Of a stretch of DNA of 38,858 nucleotides, positions 12,197-22,193 are shown in pieces; within the stretch, counting starts at the first letter, position 1; each line of letters begins with the position of its first letter. Source of the DNA: Pelargonium nanum (lineage: Eukaryota; Streptophyta; Magnoliopsida; Geraniales; Geraniaceae); NCBI GenBank assembly GCA_036897485.1, contig JAYMTF010000352.1, positions 1 to 38,858 on the forward strand, written 5' to 3'. Both the position numbers and the translations under genes were made by a program. The notes beneath the pieces were generated by a model. The model ran no database searches. It was not told where the DNA came from and saw only the letters and a program-made list of their open reading frames with translations.

Positions 12197-14698
12197 AATC
12201 AACAGCAACAACCACAAAAAGACACACAAGAGCCAAACGACCCAATGGTTAAATTCTTCAAATCCCACTCCACAACCAAAGACCCTCCAATCCAAGGCAA
12301 ACCGGCCTTCCGACCTAACCGCCGCTCCGTCTGGCATCTCGCCCCCTCCTTCACCGAAGAAGAAGACGACGCCGAAACCGAATTCGATGCCCAAATCCAA
12401 GTTGCAGAGACAAAGGAGCGAGTTGTGTTGCAATCTCCTGACGGGGTTGTGGCTGAGATTCTGCAAATCGCGAGGAATTTGCCGGAGAATACTACTTTGG
12501 GTGAGTGTTTGGGCGGTTTTGAGAAGAGGGTTGGTGAGGATGATTGTGTGAGTGCATTGAAATTGATGGGCGAGGAGGGGCTTATGATAAGTTGCTTGTA
12601 TTTTTTTGAATGGATGGGTTTGCAGGAACCGTCCCTCGTCACCGGCAAGGCTTGTACTGTGTTCTTTCCTGTGTTGGGAAGTAATGGCATGGGCGATAAG
12701 TTGATGACTTTCTTTAGGAACTTGCCTCGGAATAAGGAATTCTGGGATGTTCGGGTCTATAATGCTGCAATGTCGGGTCTCTTGGCCTCTCGGAGGTATG
12801 CTACTCTTGTGAACTTGCTCTACATTACCCAAATTCGCCATTTATTAGATATAAACACAAACTGACATTGCTAGTTATTAGAGAAAGTGTAACCTTACTG
12901 ATTGTACTAGCAATTACTTTGTTGATTCAAGCTCACGGATCGTGCTAGTGCTGTGCTTCTTTTTGTAAATTATCATCTTTATGCCATTATTTTTCACAAT
13001 GAGTAGCAGCCTTCACCATTTGTAGGCTGTAATTGATTCTCACAATATCTATTAATGTATCCTACATTGAAAGAATGTGAAGTCTGTCACCACTTGGTAT
13101 ACACGTTGTTGGGCCCTCCACCTATCAGCTTAAGCTTTTGGGTTTGGAGTCAAGTTTAACAATATCTTGTCACATGACCAAGTGCTTTGCCATATGTTTA
13201 ATGGTGCCAATATCGAATATTTCATTACCTTACAAATTTGGTGGTTGTTTGTTTTCTAATTGCCGTATAGTTGGGCTGTAGTGAAAACAAAGGTTCTAAG
13301 TTTGTTAGAGTTTAGACTTCTAGCTCAATCTTTGGTTTGGTGCAACTAGCAAGAGCTCATTATTTTGCCAACTTATTCAGGTATGATGATGCTTGGAAGG
13401 TGAGTGAGGTGATGGAGGCAAATAATGTTCGTCCAGATCACGTGACAGGTTCCATAATGATAACATTGATGACAAAAAGTGGCCGAAGTGCAAAAGATGC
13501 ATGGGACTATTTTAAGCGAATGGACAGGAAAGGAATCAGTTGGGGTCCTGAAGTATTGGGTGCTCTGGTAAAATCGTTCTGTGAAGAGGGGCTAAAAGCC
13601 GAAGCGCTTATTATTCAAACAGAAATGGAGAAGAAAGGGATACCTTCAAACGCCATTGTTTATAGTACTTTGATGGATGCTTATGTTAAAGCCAATCAAG
13701 TTGAGGAAGCTGAAGGTCTCTTCGCTGAGATGAAAGCCAAAGGGCTTAAGCCGACATCTTACACGTACAGCATTCTTATGAATGCATACAGCAAAAGAAT
13801 GCAGCCTGATATTGTTGAGAACCTGCTGATAGAAATGAAGGATGCAGGCTTGGAGCCAAATGCCAAATCTTACACAGCCCTGATTAGTGCGTACGGGAAG
13901 CAGAAAGCAATGAGTGATTTGGCTGCAGATGCATTCTTGAGGATGAAGAAAGCTGGCATCAAACCAACTCCACATTCATACACAGCTCTGATTAATGCTT
14001 ATTCAGTAAGTGGTTGGCATGAGAAAGCCTACGATGTTTTCGAAAATATGCGAAAGGAAGGAATAAAGCCAGCCATAGAAACTTACACTGCTCTATTGGA
14101 TGCATTTAGGCGTGCTGGTGACACCCAAACATTAATGAAAATTTGGAAATTGATGCTCAGTGAGAAAGTTGAAGGGACGCGAGTGACCTTTAACACTCTT
14201 GTTGATGGATTTGCTAAGCAAGGTCACTACATTGAAGCAAGAGATGTAATTTCTGAATTTGGCAAGATGGGCTTACAGCCAACAGTAATGACATATAATA
14301 TGCTGATGAATGCATATGCTCGGGGAGGGCAAGAGTCAAAATTGCCACAACTGTTGAAAGAGATGGCAAATCTTAATCTAAAGCCTGATTCCTATACTTA
14401 TTCAACCATGATCTATGCATATGTTCGTGTACGCGATTTCAAGCGGGCATTTTTTTATCACAAGAAAATGGTTAAAAGTGGACAAGTACCAGAGGCCAGG
14501 CAATATGAAAAGCTTAGGGCTATTTTGGATGTGAAAGCTGCTAAAAAGAACAAGAAGGACAAGAAGGCTATACTTGGTATAATTAACAGCAAAATGGGGA
14601 TGGTGAAAGCTAGGAAGAAGACAAAGAAAGACGAGTTCTGGAAGACCAAGAAAAGACATGGGAGAACACCTAATTCCGCTCCCAATGAACAACGATGA
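11972..14698 (+). CDS. EMB1006: Chloroplast P-class PPR protein, EMB1006-like (At5g50280 type)
   Basis: Two exons, 11972-12795 and 13381-14698, join in frame at CGGAG/GTATGAT to give 713 aa. The first 60 residues are rich in Ser, Pro, Leu and His with few acidic residues, consistent with a plastid transit peptide. Residues 65-82 form a glutamine-rich tract encoded mainly by CAA repeats. Eleven tandem PPR motifs cover 260-646, nine of 35 residues and two of 36, with no E/DYW or SMR domain, so it is a P-class protein. A lysine-rich tail (about 650-713, with KKNKKDKK) follows. P-class PPRs bind organellar RNA in splicing, stability or processing. The Arabidopsis gene I judge closest is embryo-essential and predicted plastidial; its RNA target is not something I can state. 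The ATG at 11972 is the first in frame and the length fits that protein (about 720 aa). Confidence 0.85.
12164..12217 (+). repeat. CAA trinucleotide repeat coding poly-glutamine
   Basis: Eleven consecutive CAA codons (12164-12196) are followed by AAT and a further CAA/CAG/CCA stretch, coding Q65-Q75, N76 and a QQQQPQ tail. The tract lies between the transit peptide and the conserved region, so length change would be tolerated. It is a natural site for slippage and allelic variation. Confidence 0.9.
12796..13380 (+). other. Intron of the PPR gene
   Basis: The 585-base intron starts GTATGC and ends TTATTCAG. It interrupts the first PPR motif inside helix B. Most P-class PPR genes have few or no introns, so this position should be a useful marker for orthologues. 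Confidence 0.85.
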
Positions 14699-16560
14699 TT
14701 CTATCTAGGGAGTTGTGAAAGGTAAGGTGTTCACTCAGATAGTCAGCTATAAGAGGAGGATTAAAGAAAAGCATAGCTACGCCAATTAAAATGAAAGCCT
14801 TGCAGGAAACTTCTGTAACCCAGGACTAGCAACAAAAATTGGTTGCAAGGCACTTGTGCCAATGACCAACTGATGGTACGCATATCTGTTCTTTGTTGCC
14901 TAAACTTCATTGTAAATGACATTTTGTTAGTGTTATTGAATCATGCTGTAGATAATATGTATCTAATTTAGCTTCCTGGGTTGCTGTTTTCTTCTATTTA
15001 TTTTCCTTGTGTTTGATTTTGGTTTAGATGGCTCGAGTAATTAGGTATCATCCTGTTGCAAACATTAATGTTCAACCAGTTGGACAATCTGTTTGCTATT
15101 TTCCTGACCGCTTGAAGGTTTCTGGTTTTGAAAGTAATTATTTGTTCTTATTAATTTCATCTTATGAGTTCACTCCATCTTTATTCTTATTATTTAAATT
15201 TGAACTGTACTTATCCAATGTAATATCCTCATCTCACTAGAGGTTTCTGTTCTGTTTCATATTGGTATCGACTATGTCACAACTAGAATCAAGAAAAGAA
15301 GGCTCTACACCAAACTTGAAATGCAAATTTTCTTTCATACTTACAAATTCATTAGGTTACATTGTAGCTAAGTTGTCAATAAGAATTTTTTCACCTTTTG
15401 TTGATCATAATAGTTCATCTCTTTCCTGTTTTTATATCCAGGTCTTTACTGAGAAGATCAATGAAGCAAGACCAAGATGTAAACTCTAAATTGACCAATG
15501 TCCATGCTATCAGAAATATTTGATAATTCTCATCCCTTTCCACAGTTGCTAATAACTATCTCTTGCATAATCCCATCAAAGAAACAAGCATCAATTCCTA
15601 TGATTTTTTTTTCACCCCTTTAGAGAACTTTTCTTTAATGCATCAAAACAATGTATAACCTCTTAAAATGTGGTTGAGTACTAAGTTATGGTAATTTCTT
15701 TATGTTAGATATCTTAATTTCTTCAACATACCTCCCAATACCTTCGTATAGACCGTGTGGTACCTTAAACTCCCGCATATGTTGGGAGGGGTTGACCTTA
15801 TTCATGAGCGTCAAACACAATAAACACATATTTGGCCAACGAGGTTATATCTACATCATTAATTAAAACTGATCAACTTTTGAATTGCAAGTATAAGAGT
15901 AGGTCACATGACGAAGACCAACTATAAGACGCGTAGAGGAGACACATTTTTTCAATTCATAAAATTATCCCTCACTCACTCCACAATGAGTCAACAATTG
16001 ATTTCTATATGGCCAGAAGACAAGTGTTAGAGAGGGATGTCCCAGATTCCACAAGACATCACAATGGGACTCGCAACACACCATCCCCTTACATTAAGCC
16101 CATATGAAAACTCCCACAAACTGCACACATAGAAATGTATCAAGCACAGTCAAAGACATTAACCCTGTAAGACCCAAACAACATAAAAGGTCCATCACTA
16201 CAAATAAGAGACGGCACACATGAAAGAGGTAAGATTTAAAACAATAAAACTAAGTTGATCTAAGGAAGTATCTGACTTAAGCATCAAATGAGTTTGAATA
16301 AGAAAAAGTCTTGTTTTTTATGTTCAAACTTGATTTAAAATATGGAACACAACTCTTCTTCAAACTCATATTATCAAACATAACTCCAATTTTCTATACC
16401 TTTCTTTTATCTTCTTTTATCTTTTTTTTTTCTTTGTTTTTACCAAAAAAAAATATTTTGACTGTGCTCACACAAATTTTGTAAGAGAGGAGACACGAAA
16501 AACTTGCCGATTTGTTTTAAAATTAAAAAGAAGAAAAAAGAAGCATAGATTTCTGGGCTA
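14699..16560. other. Spacer between the PPR gene and the MRF1-like gene
   Basis: The first few hundred bases are probably PPR 3'UTR, with a possible splice donor (AAAG/GTAAGG) at about 14720. A small two-exon ORF candidate lies at 15028-15489 and is listed separately. From 15490 to 16560 the DNA is AT-rich with no coding frame. I found no clear transposon ends here. Confidence 0.5.
15028..15489 (+). CDS. Candidate small spliced ORF of unknown function
   Basis: Two stretches, 15028-15117 and 15442-15489, can be joined at AAG/GTTTCT and TATCCAG/GTC to give 45 codons plus a stop at 15487. The product contains YFPDRLKVFTEKINEARP across the join. Both exons differ in composition from the T-rich intron between them, and the ATG is directly preceded by TTTGGTTTAG, which could itself be an acceptor. 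It may therefore be an independent small gene, a 3' exon of a longer transcript starting at the PPR gene, or a relic of another gene. I do not recognise the protein. Confidence 0.3.
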
Positions 16561-16596
16561 GAGCCTAAGTGTAAGAGGGTTAAGTGGGGTCGACCT

Positions 16597-16760
16597 AAAC
16601 CCTAGAAACGCTTAAGCCTTAGCCGTGTGGAGGCGGAGCAGTGGGTGGCAATGGCAAAACCCACCCCATCGCTACCGCCACGTGGACAGCCAAACCGATA
16701 ATACATCCAAACACCGTAACAACGTGTACACGTAACCCGTAGCCTCCCTATTAAAATTGC
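16597..16760 (+). promoter_or_regulatory. MRF1-like promoter: telo-box, G-box and palindromic ACGT element
   Basis: Upstream of the probable transcription start (about 16760) lie AAACCCTA at 16597-16604 (telo-box, common in promoters of translation-related plant genes), CCACGTGG at 16678-16685 (G-box core), and the perfect 12-base palindrome ACGTGTACACGT at 16722-16733. A CT-rich initiator-like stretch follows. ACGT cores bind bZIP and bHLH factors. The element matches are seen; their activity is inferred. Confidence 0.5.
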
Positions 16761-17535
16761 CCAAACTCTCTCCCTTTTCTCTTCCTTCCTTCTCATCCAT
16801 TTCCCAATCTCGCTCGCTGCTCTAACCGATTGCGCCACTGCCACCCCCACACTCTTCTCCGATTTGGAGATCCACTTGCTTTTCCTGTCTTGGCTCGAGA
16901 TCCGGGCCAAGCACAGAGGACTCCGTTTCTGTACTCAACCAACTACGCTCAGGTTCTTCTTTTGCTTCTCTCTTGATCACTTTCTTTTTTCGTGTTTGTT
17001 TTTTGTTTGGAGGCCCGGAAACAGTGGGAAAATACTCTATATAGGAGAGAGTGGAGTTTTGAATGCTAGGTTTTTGGCTGTTTCTAATTTGACTCTGTTT
17101 TAGTGTGAAACTCGATTTACTTTGATCCTTCCAATTACGACAATCGAACTGGCTCGACAGGTTTATCTGCAACTGCACTGCTGTTTTACCTTCGTTTTGT
17201 TAGCTTTCTTAGTAGCCGAACAGTACTTGAATCTGAAGTTGTTCTCTGCCTTGAACTTTGAAGTTTATACTTCTTACCTTGGTGTTGTGTTTTCGATCTG
17301 ATTGTTAACATTTTGATTCGTTGGATGTGATCTTTGTGAGGAGGCCTTAGAGAGAGCAGCCTTACTTTGAAGTTTAAGTTTGTACAGACTCTGTTTTCTT
17401 CGTGTCATTTTATTCTAAGATTTTATTTGTTTGAGACTGTATATGGACCTTTTACTGTTTGAAAGTGAATTATTGGTGGCCTGATGTTTCTTTTCATCTT
17501 TTTGAAATCTGAATGATGTAGGATTTTTAGTTTAG
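16760..17535 (+). promoter_or_regulatory. MRF1-like 5'UTR with a probable intron
   Basis: A pyrimidine-rich leader without ATG runs to about 16952, where CTCAG/GTTCTT can act as a donor. The matching acceptor is TGATGTAG at 17514-17521, with another TAG just before the ATG at 17536. This gives a leader intron of about 570 bases. Leader introns are common in highly expressed plant genes. The open frames inside it are chance frames. Confidence 0.5.
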
Positions 17536-20500
17536 ATGGCAGCAAGTGAGGGATTTCTGACTGATGAGCAGAGGGAAATACTGAAGGTCGCCACGGTGGA
17601 GACTTTGTCTTCGTCACCAAAATCCCCAACATCTTTGCTGTCCGATCATCACATAAAAGTTCCAGCAGGTGGTAATGCAACAACAGCTGGTATTGCCACT
17701 AGGCGTGTTCGCCGCTCACACTCTGGGAAGCTTGGGCGAGCAAAGAAGGGTATGCCTGTTATGTCACTTCTATATGCAATTTTTGCTTGTTGTGAGCTTT
17801 TCTGGTTCCATATTGTATTTGCTGGGCAGTGTTGTCATTTATTTTACTAGTATAATTCTGGGTGTGATCCTCTAAATGGAATTTTTAGCATTGGCTTTGT
17901 GTGGGTAAGATCTTAACTTTAGCTGCCTGATCTTTTGAATACTGAAAGGTGAAAAATAGATGCATTGTTTACATTAGGACTTGTATATCTCTTTGGTTTA
18001 TAGAGAACTAGCATCAGATGAAATCTCAAACACGAGGTTATATCAAAGTTGAGAATTGCTAAATATATGTGGCAGTGGTTTACGAACTTGATGACCAAGT
18101 TACTGAGAAAAAGTCCATTATATAATCCGTTGAACATTTCTATAATTTTAATTGAGGAGCATATTGAATTGAGGATATATGTTGTGTGGTTTGGAAGTAT
18201 TAGAATTACTGATTTGAGTATAAAAGTTAATTGCAATGGTACTTATGGAACTTTCTATGTACACTATTATAATGACTCGGGGAGATATTTCTTTGTCATA
18301 ATTTTTTTTAATTATTATAGTGAGTACTTGGGCTATTGTTTGTGTTCATTTAAAAATACACTCCTCTTGTATAAATATCAAATCCAGATGTCCAAGAATT
18401 TGTCCATAAACTAGTTGGGTGTGGCTCTGCTAAGTTGGGAGGAATTGAATTTAGCTGTTTTGTCAAAGCTAGCTGATACGATGCTCTAGGTTTTTGAGTG
18501 AAATTTATTTGTCGGCATTATGCATTGAACTACTTCTGTTGTGTGGTTATCAAAATTACTCAGGTATTTGCCTTTAGTTGGAAAAGTTTGTCTACTGGTT
18601 GTATTGGATGATTTTTCACAACAGGTTTCATAATGTACATTTGTTAAGGCTGTTCAGGACAGCCATCAAATACTCCAGAGAATAAAATTAGACCCTCCGC
18701 TTCTGCTAGGCCAACATATCAATGTAGTTCAAGTGATGTTAGACATCCCGTCCTGTGTTTCATTTTTCTTACGATCAGGAAATAGCTGTATTGATGTGCT
18801 TCGGGTCCAATTTGTAGATAAGATTCTAATATATATATATATATATATATTTGCATGAGTAAATGATCTGTCAAATTTTATGTTTTCCACTTCAATTGGT
18901 CTATTAAGGGGATAAGTTTCAATTGTTTATATTGTTCCATTGAATAAAGTAAAGTTTTGGAATGCTCTCAGTCTCAGACTAATTGATTTGATTGGTGACT
19001 TCCATTGTGATGCTTGTCAGCCATTACTCCTTGCCCAATAGGTTCTATTGTGGAATGGGGACAATTGATATTCATCAGTCATATGATTTGTCACATGTAC
19101 TTCAAGATACATTTACCGGGTGCATTTCATTCTTTTCTTTATCCTTTCCTTAGGTTTCATTTAGTTATTTTATATAAGGCTGTTTTAAAATTTCAATATC
19201 AACTAAGCTACTCTTTCTCCCCACCAATAATTTTGGAGTACAGACAGATGATAAAATGTTGAAGGAAAGCCTCTAATGGTCAGTTGTCTCTTGTTGTATT
19301 TTGCATAAAAGCATGTAATCAGTCATGTTGAAAATAAGTTAGTCCTGCAGCATTTTTTGGCTTGCTAAATTATTTTTTGTACTCTTTGGCTGTGTTGCTA
19401 ATTATTGTACATGTAAATATGTGGTTTCTTTCAATTTCCTTATGCTATTACTATTCATGTTAACTAGTGTGTGTGGCTTATATGCATGCTAATTTGCACC
19501 TTCTCTCTAATCAATTGTAACAGATGGTGCTGGTGGTAAAGGCACATGGGGGAAACTGATTGACACGGATATTGATTCCCATATCGACCGGAATGATCCT
19601 AACTATGACAGTGGCGAGGTGTTTATTTCATCCTTCTATACTTTCTTTTAACCTTTTGCAATTCGGTAGGGGCTAGTGTCTTTTAGGATATTCAACTAGC
19701 ATAACTAGTACAATTGAGTTGCTCTTCCTTTGTTAGTAGGCTATTATATGATTATATCAATCAATTGTTAATCACTGACATATTGATCTACCTTTTTTTT
19801 CTCTCAACAGGAACCATACCAGCTTGTTGGGTCCACTGTGTCAGACCCCTTGGATGATTACAAGAAAGCTGTTGTTTCCATCATAGAGGAGTACTTCAGC
19901 ACTGGTGATGTGGAATTAGCAGCATCTGACCTAAGAGAACTCGGCTCTAGTGAGTATCATCCTTATTTTATCAAGAGGCTTGTTTCCATGGCCATGGACA
20001 GGCATGACAAGGAGAAGGAAATGGCATCAGTTCTGTTGTCTGCTTTGTATGCTGACGTCATTAGCCCAGCCCAGATCAGGGATGGTTTTGTTTTGCTTCT
20101 TGAGTCTGCTGACGACCTTATAGTGGACATTTTGGATGCTGTCGATATTCTTGCTTTGTTCATTGCTCGGGCTGTTGTTGATGACATCCTGCCTCCAGCT
20201 TTCCTCACAAGAGCCAAGAAGACATTACCAGAATCCTCTAAGGGATTTCAGGTTCTTCAAACTGCTGAGAAAAGCTATCTGTCAGCTCCACATCATGCAG
20301 AACTTGTGGAGAGGAGATGGGGAGGTAGTACCCACATCACTGTTGAGGAAGTGAAGAGAAAGATTTCAGACTTATTGAGGGAATATGTAGAGAGTGGCGA
20401 CGCTTTTGAGGCCTGTAGATGCATAAGGGAGCTAGGGGTTTCATTCTTCCATCACGAGGTTGTGAAGAGAGCTCTGGTTCTTGCCATGGAGATCCGTGCA

Positions 20501-21586
20501 GCAGAGCCTTTGATGCTGAAGTTGTTGAAGGAAGCAGCTGAGGAAGGTCTAATTAGTTCTAGTCAAATGGCAAAGGGCTTTGCTCGGTTAGAGGAGAGCC
20601 TCGATGATCTTGCTCTTGATATTCCAGCTGCAAATTCCTTGTTCCAATCACTGGTCCCGAAGGCTATATGTGAAGGATGGCTTGATTCTTCTTATGCAAA
20701 ATCTTTGGTAGAAGACAGTGATGTGCGAAATGAGGATGACAGAGTTAGACGGTACAAGGAGGAGATTGTGACAATCATTCACGAGTATTTTCTCTCAGAT
20801 GACATTCCCGAACTGATCAGGAGTCTTGAAGATCTTGGAGTGCCCGAGTTTAACCCGATATTTTTGAAGAAGCTGATAACCCTTGCTATGGACAGGAAGA
20901 ACAGAGAGAAAGAAATGGCGTCTGTTCTGCTGTCTGCGCTTCATATTGAGATCTTTTCCACTGAAGACATTGTCAATGGGTTTATCATGCTTCTGGAATC
21001 TGCCGAGGATACAGCACTTGACATTTTAGATGCTTCAAATGAGCTCGCACTTTTCCTGGCTAGAGCAGTGATTGACGATGTATTGGCTCCGCTGAACTTG
21101 GATGAGATAGGAAGCAAGTTGGCCCCAAATTGCAGTGGGAGTGAGACAGTCCATATGGCCCGATCACTGATTGCTGCTCGTCATGCCGGTGAGAGGATCC
21201 TGAGGTGCTGGGGAGGTGGGACCGGATGGGCCGTGGAGGATGCCAAAGACAAGATAGTGAAGTTATTGGAGGAGTACGAGAGTGGGGGAGTCGTAGGGGA
21301 AGCGTGCCAGTGCATCCGAGATCTTGGAATGCCTTTCTTCAACCATGAAGTGGTGAAGAAGGCTTTGGTCATGGCGATGGAGAAGAAGAATGACAGAATT
21401 CTGGATCTGCTGCAGGAGTGTTACAACGAAGGGTTGATCACCATTAACCAGATGACCAAGGGCTTCACTAGAATCAAGGATGGTCTTGACGATTTGGCTC
21501 TCGACATTCCAAATGCCAAGGAGAAGTTCATCTTCTACGTCGATTATGCTCAGAAGAAAGGATGGCTCCTACCATCTTTCGAGTAA
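17536..21586 (+). CDS. MRF1: MA3 domain-containing translation regulatory factor, MRF1-like
   Basis: Exons 17536-17749, 19524-19618 and 19811-21586 join in frame to 694 aa. The N-terminus (residues 1-117) has the family features: a short acidic start MAASEGFLTDEQRE, a basic RRVRRSHSGK patch and the GGKGTWGKL segment. Four MA3 domains follow at about 118-237, 290-404, 417-532 and 579-692. They are arranged as two similar pairs: domains 1 and 3 share MASVLLSALH/Y, and domains 2 and 4 share FFHHEVVK/FFNHEVVK. MA3 domains bind eIF4A, as in PDCD4. Arabidopsis MRFs associate with eIF4A and ribosomes, are phosphorylated downstream of TOR/S6K, and are induced by darkness and starvation; one (ECIP1) also interacts with ETR2 and EIN2. 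The Ser-rich N-terminus is a plausible phosphorylation region. The ATG of exon 1 is preferred over that at 19838 because it restores the complete family N-terminus. Confidence 0.93.
18829..18850. repeat. (AT)11 microsatellite in MRF1-like intron 1
   Basis: Twenty-two bases of pure AT lie in the 1774-base intron 1 (17750-19523). The rest of that intron is AT-rich without a visible gene or element. Confidence 0.85.
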
Positions 21587-22193
21587 TTTGCTCGTCTTTT
21601 ACTTTAAGGCGATTCCTTTCCGGCTGCAGCTGCTTCTTGAGGAGAAACATATATTGTAACATTTGGTTTCTCTACTAGTGTACTCATTAGTGCTTTGTAC
21701 TTTTTAATTGACATCAAAGGCAGAGATAGATATGTGGGATGTTTGGATTCCTTCTGATGTTTTCTTTTTTTTTTCTTATGGTCATCTGATGGAGATTCTT
21801 ATGATCCCAGCTATAGCTACTTTATGTATATAGAGTTGGTTTTATTTCAATTGCTAAAAGCCATTACATGACAGTGCACGTTGGGTTCTTTCTTGAACTG
21901 ATTTCGTTAAAACCTAAAATTACCTTCTTTTTTAAGAGGGTGCATAGGAATTGTGGTTGAAATAAAAGTAATTGTTGCGGTCCAGGACCTCTTTTAAAGG
22001 CTCGTATCCTTCAGAAGTTTCTCTACATCAAAGATTTCAATCTTTTTTTCGATACTTCATCTTTTATATCCACGTCACCCAGTCTCCACACTCTATGTAC
22101 GATGATGACATTTGAGTGAGAAATTTGAGAGCGCGTATATGTAACTGTCATATTATAATAGAACCATTTAACTCGATCCTACCAAATATAGTA
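21587..22193. other. MRF1-like 3'UTR and convergent spacer
   Basis: This 607-base spacer separates the stop codons of two convergent genes. The first 250 bases or so should be MRF1-like 3'UTR. No further coding or repeat signal was seen. Confidence 0.5.

Noticed and set aside
12119-12841. Long antisense ORFs (240 aa and 163 aa) opposite exon 1 of the PPR gene
   Set aside because: They mirror a strongly biased coding strand (CAA and Pro/Ser codons give Leu- and Val-rich antisense frames). They have no domain, and the plus-strand model is well supported.
17919-18414. Overlapping ORFs on both strands in MRF1-like intron 1
   Set aside because: AT-rich chance frames with no motif; both splice sites of the intron are well supported.
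19838-21586. MRF1-like protein starting at the ATG at 19838 as a single-exon gene
   Set aside because: The frame is open upstream to a good acceptor at 19810, and two upstream exons add the conserved family N-terminus in frame.
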